A stretch of DNA of 38,093 nt from Cyanobacteria bacterium CG_2015-22_32_23 (GTDB taxonomy: Bacteria > Cyanobacteriota > Cyanobacteriia > Cyanobacteriales > Cyanobacteriaceae), in contig JAACUG010000101.1 in assembly GCA_009993045.1 (NCBI GenBank), positions 1-38,093 on the forward strand, given 5' to 3'. Positions 8,109 to 16,732 of this stretch are shown here, one piece after another. The stretch's first letter is position 1, and the number at the start of each line of letters is the position of its first letter. The translations under genes and the position numbers were made by a program. The notes beneath the pieces were generated by a model. The model was not told the origin of the DNA. It saw only the letters and a program-made list of their open reading frames with translations, and made no database searches.

Positions 8109-8770
8109 TGAAAATTATCTATTTAATTGCTGGAATTGCCTTATTTCTTAAAATACTAATTATTCCGAATAATATTTTAGAATCAGGAGAAATTTCCATC
8201 GTTGAAACCATAGTCAAAGATACAGGAATCCCTAATGCAGTATCAGGGGTAATTTTGCGTAATCGACTTTATGACACTATTTTTGAAGTAGTAGTATTTA
8301 CCATCGCAATTTTAGGAGTACAACATTTATTCGCCGATGAAAAATCATCAGAAATTGTCTATCAATTCACCGATGAATCTTCCATTATTTTAGCTAGATT
8401 AGGCGCTATGATTACCACTTTAGTGAGTATAGAATTAGCTATAAGGGGACATTTATCACCCGGAGGAGGATTCGCTGCAGGAGTGGCTGGGGGTACAGCT
8501 ATTGGCTTAATTGTGATAACTTCTTCCACTGAATTAATGGAGAAAATATATAAAGATTATAATGCTTCTAAATGGGAAAAAATTACAGTAATTATCTTCA
8601 TTTTATTAGCTATTATTACCCTATTTGGAGTAGAATTACCTCAAGGAAATTTAGGATCATTACTAAGTGGTGGTATAATTCCTTTATTGAATATTTTAGT
8701 TGCTTTAAAAGTCGCTTTAGGATCATGGGCAATTATACTCTTATTTATCCGTTATCGAGGACTTTTATAA
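8108..8770 (+). CDS. mrpB: MbhE-MrpB fusion subunit of the Mrp antiporter
   Basis: A 220-residue membrane protein. The first half (about 1-80), with NAVSGVILRNRLYDTIFEVVVF, has the MbhE-type pattern normally found at the C terminus of MrpA. The second half (about 95-220) is a MrpB/MnhB domain with LARLGAMITTLVSIELAIRGHLSPGGGFAAGVAGGTAIG split over two helices, where the HLSPGGGFAAG loop is the family hallmark. The fusion places the last MrpA-derived helices and MrpB in one chain. Last gene of the operon; the next gene on this strand is far downstream. The start overlaps the preceding stop (TAATG), and AGAGG lies about 9 nt upstream. Confidence 0.85.
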   Translation: MKIIYLIAGIALFLKILIIPNNILESGEISIVETIVKDTGIPNAVSGVILRNRLYDTIFEVVVFTIAILGVQHLFADEKSSEIVYQFTDESSIILARLGAMITTLVSIELAIRGHLSPGGGFAAGVAGGTAIGLIVITSSTELMEKIYKDYNASKWEKITVIIFILLAIITLFGVELPQGNLGSLLSGGIIPLLNILVALKVALGSWAIILLFIRYRGLL

Positions 8771-8778
8771 TTAAAACA

Positions 8779-8799
8779 GGAGAAAGGAGAAAGGAGAAA
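8779..8799. repeat. Heptanucleotide repeat GGAGAAA x3
   Basis: Three exact GGAGAAA units just downstream of the mrp operon stop. The rest of the 204-bp spacer up to the convergent TerB gene is A/T-rich, with no terminator I can defend. Confidence 0.7.
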
Positions 8800-8974
8800 A
8801 ATAATTATAAATCAAGTCATGGTAATTAATTGACAATGGATAATGCGCAATTAAAAATTTTCCTTACTCCTACTTTAACTTAGTCAAAAATGTTTTATTT
8901 TTCAACAAAATTATGTCTTTTTTTCTTAAAGCATCACTTTTAAATCCTTAATTTTTATCACTATTATTTTTCCC

Positions 8975-9394
8975 CTAATTGCTAGATATTGCTTTATTAT
9001 ATAATTGTCTAATAGAGTTAATAATTTGCTCAAAACCAGATTTTTTTTCTTGAGAATAAGGATCTAAATTTTGTAATTTATTTAACAGTTTTGCTTCTTG
9101 AATATCTACATCACCATCGCTGTAAACTAAAGCACTAATACTTCCTAATAATTCTTCATAATCTTGTATGGTGGGATTTTTACCTAAATATTCTTCTAAC
9201 CATTGATAACATTCTTGTGGATTAATAGGTTTAATTTCTGATAATAAAGATTTAATTTCCGCATCATCATTAAGATTATTTTCTGTTACTACTTTTTGCA
9301 AATATTGTCTTTCTTGAGGTTGAATAATACCATCAATCCATGCTGTACCGACTAAAATTTTGACTAATAATTTAGTTTTATTTTGCGTTGTCAT
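8975..9394 (-). CDS. TerB-like tellurite-resistance-fold protein
   Basis: A 139-residue soluble, all-helical protein. Two internal TerB-type half-repeats are visible: KILVGTAWIDGIIQPQERQYL (about 12-32) and LLGSISALVYSDGDVDIQEAKLL (about 82-104). In each a hydrophobic helix is followed by an acidic D-G-x-[IV] turn, the site that binds metal in TerB domains. The family role in cyanobacteria is unknown; tellurite resistance is not implied. It follows rsmB closely: the AAAGGAGAATAA containing the last rsmB codons supplies a good Shine-Dalgarno, and the start lies four bases after the rsmB stop, so translation is probably coupled. Confidence 0.72.
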   Translation of the reverse strand: MTTQNKTKLLVKILVGTAWIDGIIQPQERQYLQKVVTENNLNDDAEIKSLLSEIKPINPQECYQWLEEYLGKNPTIQDYEELLGSISALVYSDGDVDIQEAKLLNKLQNLDPYSQEKKSGFEQIINSIRQLYNKAISSN

Positions 9395-9398
9395 AAAG

Positions 9399-10739
9399 TT
9401 ATTCTCCTTTAATTAATTTTGCCATAAAAAATCCGTCCATATTATCCACAGGAGGAAATATTTTCACCATCCCTTTTGATGTTATCGAAAAATCGAAGTT
9501 TGGATTATTATTTTTTGTGTCTAATTGCCATAAAGGATTATTTTCTAAAAACTTAGTGATAATATCCTCATTTTCTTGTTTATTTAAGGTACAAGTAGAA
9601 TAAACTAAAATACCACCATTTTTAACCCATTTTGCCGAATTTTCGAGAATTTTTAATTGTAATTCAGTCAAGGCTTTAATTTCTTCTGGTTTTTTATGCC
9701 AACGAATATCTGGATTTTTATGTAATGTACCTAAACCTGAACATGGCACATCTACCAACACTCTATCAACTTTATTTTCCCACCCCCTTAATTGACTGCT
9801 ATCTCCTTCTAACACTTCAATGGATTTTAATTTTAGTCTCTCGGCGTTTTGAGTTACTTTTTTTAACCTTGATAAGTGGCGATCGCAACCTATAATAGTA
9901 CCAGTATCCTTCATTAACTCAGCGATATGAGTAGTTTTTCCTCCAGGGGCGGCACAAGCATCTATAATGATTTCATGAGGTTGAGGGTTAAGAAAATGGG
10001 AGACAAGTTGTGCGCTGGCATCTTGAATGGTAAATAAACCTTCTTTAAAACAGTCTAATTTAGTAATATTTCCCGCAGAATTAGCTAACCTTAAACCATC
10101 TGAAAGATAAGGTAAAAAAGTTGTTTCGATACCATGATTAAGGAGAATTTCTTGTAAGTTTTCCCTCGAAATTTGTAAAGAATTAACTCTTAAATCTATA
10201 GAAGGAATTTGGTTATACCAATTCAATAATTTTTTAGTATTTTTAACGTTAAATTGTTCGATAAAAAGAGAAACTAACCAATCAGGAAAACTATATTTAA
10301 CTCCAAGATGGGGAATAAAATCTGAAGGTAAAATTAAAGGATCTTCTTGCTGTGATAATCTAATATAAGATCTTAGAATACCATTAACTACTCCAGAAAG
10401 TTTAGTTAAACCGTTATTTTTAGCCAAGTCAACGCTAGTATTTACTGCCGCCGATTCAGGAATTTTGTCGAGATACCGTAATTGATATAATCCCAATTGC
10501 AAAATAATACGCAAATTTAAGGGTTGTTGAGTGGCTTTTTTTGTGGCTAGTTGATTGATAAGACTATCAAGGGTGCGTTTGCGTCTAACAATACCATACA
10601 CCAACTCTGAAACTAAATGACTATTAGAAGGTGAAATATTTGAGGAGGAAAAAACTTTATCTAAGGCAATGTCAGTATAAGCATGATTTTGATAAATATT
10701 TTGTAAAGCCTGAAAAGCTAATTGACGAGGATTATTCAT
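9399..10739 (-). CDS. rsmB: 16S rRNA (cytosine-967-C5)-methyltransferase RsmB
   Basis: SAM-dependent methylation of C967 of 16S rRNA. The N-terminal NusB-like helical domain (about residues 1-150 of the chosen form) begins NNPRQLAFQALQNIYQNHAY. The catalytic Rossmann domain carries DACAAPGGKTTHIAEL (SAM binding, about 263-278), GCDRHLSRLKKV, and the catalytic cysteines in DVPCSGLGTLHKNPDIRW (motif IV) and VYSTCTLNKQENE (motif VI). Both cysteines needed by the m5C mechanism are present. The in-frame ATG at 10739 was preferred over the more distant one at 10784 because family members start near M-x-N-P-R; neither has a good Shine-Dalgarno. The stop codon is coupled to the TerB-like gene. Confidence 0.94.
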   Translation of the reverse strand: MNNPRQLAFQALQNIYQNHAYTDIALDKVFSSSNISPSNSHLVSELVYGIVRRKRTLDSLINQLATKKATQQPLNLRIILQLGLYQLRYLDKIPESAAVNTSVDLAKNNGLTKLSGVVNGILRSYIRLSQQEDPLILPSDFIPHLGVKYSFPDWLVSLFIEQFNVKNTKKLLNWYNQIPSIDLRVNSLQISRENLQEILLNHGIETTFLPYLSDGLRLANSAGNITKLDCFKEGLFTIQDASAQLVSHFLNPQPHEIIIDACAAPGGKTTHIAELMKDTGTIIGCDRHLSRLKKVTQNAERLKLKSIEVLEGDSSQLRGWENKVDRVLVDVPCSGLGTLHKNPDIRWHKKPEEIKALTELQLKILENSAKWVKNGGILVYSTCTLNKQENEDIITKFLENNPLWQLDTKNNNPNFDFSITSKGMVKIFPPVDNMDGFFMAKLIKGE

Positions 10740-10919
10740 TAATAAAAAGTTATAATAAACAAAAATTTTACCATTAATTTTCATCTGTTAATAATTCCAT
10801 TAATGTTCAATAACAAACTAATTTGCTATATCATAATGAGATTTTTTAAGATTAAAAATAACAACAATAATGGTATCATAATTTATATCTAAAAAAGTTT
10901 AAATATTAGATCTTTTTAT

Positions 10920-11402
10920 ATGATTTGGTTAGGAATTGATCCAGGGTTGGCGATCGCAGGTTGGGCAATTTTAAAAGGGGATGAAACTAAAACCCCCGAA
11001 ATTATCGAATATGGTATAGTTGAAACTCATAAAAGTCTGCCAACGGGAGAGCGTCTAGTGGAGTTAGAAGAGGATTTTATAGCTATTATGAAGGAGTTTA
11101 AGCCCCATCATGTAGCCATAGAAATGCCCTTCTTTAACCGACAAATAAAGTCTGCAGGAAAGGTTTTACAGGCTTTAGGGGTAATTAATTTAGTGTGTTA
11201 TCGTGAAGCACAAATAACCCCTATTTTTTTACACCAAGCTAGTTGGAAAGCCCATTTAGGCAACGGTAGAGCCACTAAAGATGAAGTGGCAGAAATATTA
11301 CAACAAATTTTTGATTTACCAGAATTACCTATTAACGACAGTGTCGATGCGATCGCCATTGCCTATGGTGCAGCTTGTGGGTTAAGAAATTCCATTAACT
11401 AA
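10920..11402 (+). CDS. ruvC: Crossover junction endodeoxyribonuclease RuvC
   Basis: Resolves Holliday junctions in the RuvABC pathway as a dimeric Mg-dependent nuclease. All four acidic residues of the RNase H-like fold are visible: Asp in GIDPGLAIAGWA (about residue 7), Glu in VAIEMPFF (about 68), and two Asp in NDSVDAIAIAYGAA (about 139 and 142). At 160 residues the length is normal. It is flanked by genes on the opposite strand, so it is probably monocistronic. No Shine-Dalgarno is evident. A HIP1 site lies within the first codons and another near the end. Its 3' end is followed directly by a heptamer array. Confidence 0.95.
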   Translation: MIWLGIDPGLAIAGWAILKGDETKTPEIIEYGIVETHKSLPTGERLVELEEDFIAIMKEFKPHHVAIEMPFFNRQIKSAGKVLQALGVINLVCYREAQITPIFLHQASWKAHLGNGRATKDEVAEILQQIFDLPELPINDSVDAIAIAYGAACGLRNSIN

Positions 11403-11405
11403 CTA

Positions 11406-11440
11406 GGAGATAGGAGATAGGAGATGGAAGATAGGAGATG
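11406..11440. repeat. Heptanucleotide repeat GGAGATA x5
   Basis: Five contiguous units: GGAGATA, GGAGATA, GGAGATG, GAAGATA, GGAGATG, starting four bases after the ruvC stop. Same unit family as the longer array after amt. It lies between the convergent ruvC and radical SAM genes. Confidence 0.8.
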
Positions 11441-11515
11441 TAACTAAATGTTATGTTTGAATAACTAGAAAATCTTTGAACAAAATTAACCTCAAAGGTG
11501 GATAATATTAACTTT

Positions 11516-14188
11516 TTATTGAGTGATAATATCTGCTAAAATTATTTCCTCACGATGTGCCTTAATAATACTTAAATTCTCTCCGCTAATTTGTTCTAAC
11601 ATAAAGCAAACTTGATCAGGAGTCAATAAACTACCATCATTTTTAGCACTTCCTAAATAATTTATTGTCACGGTATCTGATTCTTGAAAATTATCATCAA
11701 TTAAAGAGATTTTATCCAAATTTTCTCTTAAATTAACCATTTTTTTCTTCCCAGTTTTAGCCGTTTTCTCCATGATTATTTCTGAAGAATTTTGCACTTG
11801 ATTAAGCCAATTTTGCCACTGAGTAACGCTAAATTTATTATCCGCAGAAACTGTAATTATATATTCAGCAGTATCTAAAATTTGAGTAGCTTTAGGAGAT
11901 TTAAGAGGTAATTCTTCAACTTTAAAAATAGGTAATTCTGGCGGTAATTGGGCTTTTAATTTTTCCGTAAATTCATTAATATCCATATATGTATGATTTT
12001 CAAAATCCACAATTTCCCCATTACTTGTCATACCTAATGATAAAGCAAGGGCGATGGAGATTTTTGGACCTGGATGAAAACCACCAGTGTATGATATAGG
12101 AATACTAGCCCTTCTGATGGCTCTGTCAAACAAACGTACTAAATCTAAATGACTAACTAACGCCATATCCCCATGTTTACCAAACCAAACCCGAATTTTT
12201 TGGGCTTTCTCTTGGTTAGGCTTGAAATCACCCACATAGTCTGGAATAGGAGGAGGAGTTACCACGATATTATGGCCAAAATCAGGGCTACAAACTCCGC
12301 AATGACTGCAACCATCAAAGGCACAATCTGGCACTGTGGCTTCTTGTAATGCCTTTTCTAAGTCATTTTTGAGCCAGTTTTTATCAATACCAGTATCTAA
12401 ATGATCCCACGGAAGAGCCATATTGTACAACCTCTCCCCAACCCTCTCCTCAACAAGAGAGGGAGTTTTAGATTTTTCAGATTTCCCACCTTCTAAGGGG
12501 GGATTAAGGGGGGTTAAAGTCTCAAAAACATTCCACTCACCGTTTTCTACCTGACGATATTTCCATGTTAATCCAGCCTCATCAATAGCTTGTTGCCATG
12601 CTTTATAAGCCTTATCGATGTTTTCCCACCATGAATCCATCCCCGCCCCTAATTCCCACGCCCGACGCACTACGGGGGCTAAACGGCGATCGCCACGTCC
12701 TACAAAGTCCTCGATAGCGGAAATACGCACATCAGTATAATTAACCTTAACCCCTTTAACGGGATAAAATTCATCACGCAAAATATTACGTTTACGCAAA
12801 AATTCGGAAGTAGAAACGGAATGCCATTGAAAAGGAGTATGGGGTTTGGGAGTAAAATTCGAGATGGTGACATTAAAATTAAGACGCTTATTACTGAGAT
12901 GTCTGCATTCTTGACGTAACCATTTAATAGTCTCCACAATACCGATAACATCCTCATCGGTTTCACCGGGTAAACCAATCATGAAATATAACTTAATTTG
13001 ATTCCAACCCTCTTTTACTGCGGTTTGAATACCTCGCAATAATTCCTCATCAGTTAAGCCCTTATTAATAATATTACGCATTCGTTGCGTACCAGCTTCA
13101 GGGGCAAAAGTTAAGCCACCTTTACGAGTACCACCAATAATGTTAGCAATATTCTCATCAAATCGATCCACTCTTTGAGAAGGAAGAGACAGAGAAATAT
13201 TTTCATCTTTGAGACGGTTTTTAATTTCGATGCCAACGGCAGGTAAAGATAAATAATCAGAGCAACTAAGAGATAATAAGGAAAATTCGTTAAACCCTGT
13301 CTGTTTCATGCCTTCTACAATACTTTCTACCACTTCCTTCGGCTCAACATCACGGGCAGGGCGAGTTAACATCCCTGGTTGACAAAAACGACAACCTCTA
13401 GTGCAACCTCTACGAATTTCTATCGTAAGACGATCATGAACTGTCTGCACATAAGGCACTAAACCAATAGAATAGTGCGGAATGGGAGTAGCAACTCGTC
13501 TTAATATTCTCTCTGGCACATCCTCACGATTAGCCTTGACGCTACCATCTTCTTGCATATCATAGAATTGTGGCACATATACCCCTGGCACTTGTGCTAA
13601 ATTCCATAGTAATTGTGTTTTAGTTAAACCCTCTTTTTTACCTTTTTCAATAACTAAGCCAATTTCTGGTAACAATTCTTCTCCATCACCCAAAGCGACA
13701 AAGTCAAAAAAGTCTGCATAAGGCTCTGGGTTTGAGGTTGCAGTTTGTCCTCCTGCAAATATCAAGGGATAATCCCTATCTTTTCTTTCCTGCCATGTTA
13801 AGGGAATATGAGCTAAACTGAGCATTTCTAAGATATTAGTTGCTCCTAGTTCATAACTCAAGCTAAACCCTAAAATATCGAACTCTTTAACGTCTCGTTT
13901 CGATTCAAGGGCAAATAAAGGCGTATTTGTATCTCTCATTTTCTTCGCCAAGTCTGCTGCAGGTAAATAAGAGCGATCGCATAATTGTGTAGGTTGATCA
14001 TTGATGATATTGTAGAGAATAATATGCCCTAAATTTGACGCACCCACTTCGTAAATTTCAGGATAAGTCAACACCCATCTAACTTCGGCGGATTGCCATT
14101 CCTTATGTTTTGCCCCTAATTCGTTACCTAAATAACGGGCTGGTTTAAATATTTCTGGTGTAATTAATTTATCTGTGGCAATGACCAT
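11516..14188 (-). CDS. B12-binding/radical SAM protein with C-terminal DUF2344 domain (TIGR03960 type)
   Basis: An 890-residue multidomain protein. An N-terminal cobalamin-binding-like region (about 30-190, with RWVLTYPEIYEVGASNLGH and DILGFSLSYELGATNILEML) precedes the radical SAM core. The CX3CX2C iron-sulphur motif in RRGCTRGCRFCQPGM (about 259-273) and the downstream TFAPEAGTQRMRN and FMIGLPGETDED are typical. The C-terminal DUF2344 domain (about 650-890) starts IRVWFGKHGDMALVSHLDLV and has TGGFHPGPKISIALALSLG. The family is widespread and often linked to ribosome or RNase E/G genes, but its reaction is not established. A cysteine-rich linker (DCAFDGCSHCGVCSPDFG) may bind a second cluster. 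Residues about 557-587 are encoded by palindromic repeat DNA inserted in frame. It lies downstream of mrdA with a 192-bp gap. Confidence 0.9.
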   Translation of the reverse strand: MVIATDKLITPEIFKPARYLGNELGAKHKEWQSAEVRWVLTYPEIYEVGASNLGHIILYNIINDQPTQLCDRSYLPAADLAKKMRDTNTPLFALESKRDVKEFDILGFSLSYELGATNILEMLSLAHIPLTWQERKDRDYPLIFAGGQTATSNPEPYADFFDFVALGDGEELLPEIGLVIEKGKKEGLTKTQLLWNLAQVPGVYVPQFYDMQEDGSVKANREDVPERILRRVATPIPHYSIGLVPYVQTVHDRLTIEIRRGCTRGCRFCQPGMLTRPARDVEPKEVVESIVEGMKQTGFNEFSLLSLSCSDYLSLPAVGIEIKNRLKDENISLSLPSQRVDRFDENIANIIGGTRKGGLTFAPEAGTQRMRNIINKGLTDEELLRGIQTAVKEGWNQIKLYFMIGLPGETDEDVIGIVETIKWLRQECRHLSNKRLNFNVTISNFTPKPHTPFQWHSVSTSEFLRKRNILRDEFYPVKGVKVNYTDVRISAIEDFVGRGDRRLAPVVRRAWELGAGMDSWWENIDKAYKAWQQAIDEAGLTWKYRQVENGEWNVFETLTPLNPPLEGGKSEKSKTPSLVEERVGERLYNMALPWDHLDTGIDKNWLKNDLEKALQEATVPDCAFDGCSHCGVCSPDFGHNIVVTPPPIPDYVGDFKPNQEKAQKIRVWFGKHGDMALVSHLDLVRLFDRAIRRASIPISYTGGFHPGPKISIALALSLGMTSNGEIVDFENHTYMDINEFTEKLKAQLPPELPIFKVEELPLKSPKATQILDTAEYIITVSADNKFSVTQWQNWLNQVQNSSEIIMEKTAKTGKKKMVNLRENLDKISLIDDNFQESDTVTINYLGSAKNDGSLLTPDQVCFMLEQISGENLSIIKAHREEIILADIITQ
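12429..12516. repeat. Palindromic repeats embedded in frame in the radical SAM gene
   Basis: Two repeat modules lie inside the coding sequence. One is a pyrimidine-rich block with an inverted CCCTCTC...GAGAGGG hairpin (about 12429-12463). The other is a block with CTAAGGGGGG and TTAAGGGGGG (about 12484-12516). Both look like dispersed repeats usually found in cyanobacterial spacers. On the minus strand they encode a proline/glycine then charged stretch (TPLNPPLEGG...ERVGER) with no stop. Confidence 0.75.
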
Positions 14189-14380
14189 AATTTTGTTAAG
14201 TTATCTTATATCTTTTATTAATTATAAGTTGTATCTTAATCAATCAAGAATATAAAGGCAAAGTCAGATTTGGTAATATCTAAAGAAGTCAGACAAGAGG
14301 TAAAAGATATTGATTTAGACGATTTCAATATTAAAATTGATTTGATTTTTAATTTTGGGAGATGTCTAATGCTTAATCTG

Positions 14381-16195
14381 TTATTTTTGTTTAAAATAAG
14401 CCTCTAAAACCTGTCTAACAATAGGACCTGCCGTTGAGCCTCCTCCGCCTCCTGAATGTTCCACAAAGGCAACTACAACGATTTCTGGCTTATCATAGGG
14501 GGCAAAACCACCAAACCATGTATGAGATTTTCTGGGAGGCGCTTCTGCTGTGCCACTTTTTCCCGCTACGGCAACCCCACTAATAGCTGCTCTTGAGCCT
14601 GTACCACCATTAACAACAGCTCGTAATCCTGTTCTAATAGTACTGAGGGTTTCGGGTTTTAAGTTCAAAGATTCACGTTTTTTCATAAAAGTAGCTTTAT
14701 CTTGGTAAAGATGGGGTGTCACTTTATAACCTCCATTGGCCGGCACAGCAAACATTACCGCTATTTGTAAAGGGGTTGCTTGGGTAAAACCTTGCCCTAT
14801 GGACATATTAACTGTATCTCCTGCTGTCCATTCCCAGTTAAATCGCTTTTTTTTCCACTCATTATCAGCGATTAATCCGGGGGTGTCTTCGGGGATTTCA
14901 ATGCCTGTTTTACTACCAAAACCATACTTTCTTGACCAATTAATCAGGGTTTCTCCACCAACACCGTTGCCTATTTGTCCGAAAAAAGTATTACTACTCC
15001 ATTGCAATGCTCTTACAAATCCTAAAGGGCCAAATCCTGCTCGATTCCATTCTCCAAAGGCTGTACCCCCCACTCGAAGATAGGCATAAGTCGGTAAAAT
15101 GGTTTTTGATGAAAACTTCCCTGATTCCATTCCAGCAGTAGCCGTGACGATTTTAAAGGTGGATGCTGGAGGAAATCCCATTACCGCACGGTTAATTAAT
15201 GGGTAGCCTTTTGCTTGTACTTCTTGCCAAATCTGTTCTGTAATTTTACCAGAAAAAATATTCGGATCAAAGGCTGGATAGCTTACCATCGCTAACACTG
15301 CACCATCTCTGGGATCGAGCGCCACTACTGCCCCTTTGCGATCGCCAAGAGCTTTTTCCGCAGCAATTTGTAATTCTAAATCGAGGGTAAGAGTAACGTC
15401 ATTTCCTGCTTTTGCTTCTTTGATACCTAGTTTACGCAGTACTTTTCCTGTGCCGTCTCTTTCCATCAAAATTCCACCCCATTCCCCACGCAATTGAGAC
15501 TCAAAGGCGGCTTCTACCCCCATTTTACCGATGACATCTCCCATGCGATAACCTTCTTTTTCACGGAGTTTTAATTCATCAGCATTAATTTCTCTGGTGT
15601 AACCTAGTATATGTGAACCGATTTTATGATGAGGGTAGTATCTGACGGTGTCTGTATCTACTTCAACTTGTGAAAGTAAGTGACGATTTTCTTCTATGGC
15701 GGTGATTTGTTTGGGAGTTAAATTACGAGCAATACGGACAAGTGTAGGAGAATCGTAACCTTCTTTTTCTAAAATATTTTGTAAATTATCTTCAGAAATA
15801 TTCAAGATATTAGCTAACATAGTTTTTGCTAAGGGCCAATTTTCTTGTTTTTGAGCAATAGGCCATAAATAAGCAGAGTAAGACAATCGAGTTGTACCTA
15901 AACTTCTGCCTTTGCGATCAAATAAATTCCCTCTTACTGGTGGTTTTGGGATGATTTTAGTGCGATTATTTTCTGCTTTTAGAGAATATTTGTCTCCTTG
16001 AACTATTTGTAAGTATGCTAAACGAAAACCCATAGCACCAAAAAGAAAAAGACTGATTAAGATCATAATAAATATTGATTGGTCATTTTGTCCCACCGTT
16101 AACCAAATTTTTTTGCGTTGAGTATTTTTGGGAAGATTTTTTTTTCTCTTAAAATGGTTATCTTGAGGTTTTTTGACTAAGTTTACTAATGTCAT
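14381..16195 (-). CDS. mrdA: Penicillin-binding protein 2, peptidoglycan DD-transpeptidase (MrdA)
   Basis: Cross-links peptidoglycan during cell elongation together with RodA. A basic cytoplasmic N terminus and a single membrane anchor (IFIMILISLFLFGAMGFRLAYLQIV, about residues 40-64) lead into the PBP dimerisation domain (NRTKIIPKPPVRGNLFDRKG, about 78-97, and further). The transpeptidase domain follows. Catalytic motifs are complete: SxxK as PPASTFKIV (about 333-341), SxN as SSNTFFGQ (about 390) and KSG-T as AGKSGTAEAPP (about 534-544). At 604 residues this is a normal class B PBP length. No rodA neighbour is present. The radical SAM gene follows on the same strand after 192 bp in which I see no feature. 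Confidence 0.93.
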   Translation of the reverse strand: MTLVNLVKKPQDNHFKRKKNLPKNTQRKKIWLTVGQNDQSIFIMILISLFLFGAMGFRLAYLQIVQGDKYSLKAENNRTKIIPKPPVRGNLFDRKGRSLGTTRLSYSAYLWPIAQKQENWPLAKTMLANILNISEDNLQNILEKEGYDSPTLVRIARNLTPKQITAIEENRHLLSQVEVDTDTVRYYPHHKIGSHILGYTREINADELKLREKEGYRMGDVIGKMGVEAAFESQLRGEWGGILMERDGTGKVLRKLGIKEAKAGNDVTLTLDLELQIAAEKALGDRKGAVVALDPRDGAVLAMVSYPAFDPNIFSGKITEQIWQEVQAKGYPLINRAVMGFPPASTFKIVTATAGMESGKFSSKTILPTYAYLRVGGTAFGEWNRAGFGPLGFVRALQWSSNTFFGQIGNGVGGETLINWSRKYGFGSKTGIEIPEDTPGLIADNEWKKKRFNWEWTAGDTVNMSIGQGFTQATPLQIAVMFAVPANGGYKVTPHLYQDKATFMKKRESLNLKPETLSTIRTGLRAVVNGGTGSRAAISGVAVAGKSGTAEAPPRKSHTWFGGFAPYDKPEIVVVAFVEHSGGGGGSTAGPIVRQVLEAYFKQK

Positions 16196-16227
16196 TAATT
16201 TGTTATTGATTGCTTTATTATTTTATT

Positions 16228-16635
16228 ATGATCCAACATAGCTTATCTCTTTTTCTTTTTGAACTTGAATCTCACTGTTATTCTACTGCTATCATTACTT
16301 TTGTCGATAGTGAAGGAGAAGTTTTGATTATCGATTTAACGAGGAAATATCACCAAGTTAGGTATGGTTATCAAGTCGATGTCAAAAAACAATTTATGTT
16401 ACGTTTAGCTAATGGAGTTAAAACTAATGCTTCTCTTATTTTACGTTCCTTTACTGATGAAATTGATCAATATACTAATTTACCCATTAAGGAGTTACGA
16501 GGATATGTTTTACAACGTTATGGCGATAGCCTAGAATTTCAAAAGTTATCACCGAGTATGATGTTTGCTTGTCATAACACCGATGCACAAACAGGAAAAC
16601 CTATGTCTTTAGAGCAATCTGTGCGTTATTGTTAA
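16228..16635 (+). CDS. Conserved-looking protein of unknown function, about 135 residues
   Basis: Not recognised. The chosen ATG at 16228 gives a soluble 135-residue protein beginning MIQHSLSLFLFELE; an in-frame TTG at 16210 would add six residues. Predicted as alternating strands and helices with no membrane segment. Features include TFVDSEGEVLIIDLTRKYHQVRYGY (about 24-48, split here by a glycine turn), LPIKELRGYVLQRYGDSLEF (about 89-108) and a C-terminal MFACHNTDAQTG. It is divergent from mrdA (32 bp between starts), so the two promoters must overlap or be very close. Codon usage resembles its neighbours. The gene is probably real given its length and coding character; no function is offered. 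Confidence 0.7.
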   Translation: MIQHSLSLFLFELESHCYSTAIITFVDSEGEVLIIDLTRKYHQVRYGYQVDVKKQFMLRLANGVKTNASLILRSFTDEIDQYTNLPIKELRGYVLQRYGDSLEFQKLSPSMMFACHNTDAQTGKPMSLEQSVRYC

Positions 16636-16732
16636 ATAATTTTTCCTCGATGAAGAAAGAGAAAAATAGTTTTCATAGCAAAAAGAAGAATTATCCACTA
16701 TTATTAATTTCTGGTAAGTAATTTTAAGATTC

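Noticed and set aside
8572-8829. 85-residue plus-strand ORF overlapping the end of mrpB
   Set aside because: It lies in another frame of a conserved gene and its tail is the GGAGAAA repeat.
9438-9450. DnaA-box-like TTATCCACA
   Set aside because: Single copy inside the conserved coding sequence of rsmB; no cluster and no origin context.
12700-12978. Long antisense and other-frame ORFs over conserved genes (for example inside the radical SAM gene, mrdA, glyS and amt)
   Set aside because: They are shadows of strongly supported genes and have no start signals or family motifs of their own.
14189-14380. Open frame fragment (…SKEVRQEVKDIDLDDFN…) on the plus strand between mrdA and the radical SAM gene
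   Set aside because: No start codon or ribosome-binding site at its head, no recognisable family, and it overlaps the mrdA 3' end. Treated as chance or an unidentifiable remnant.
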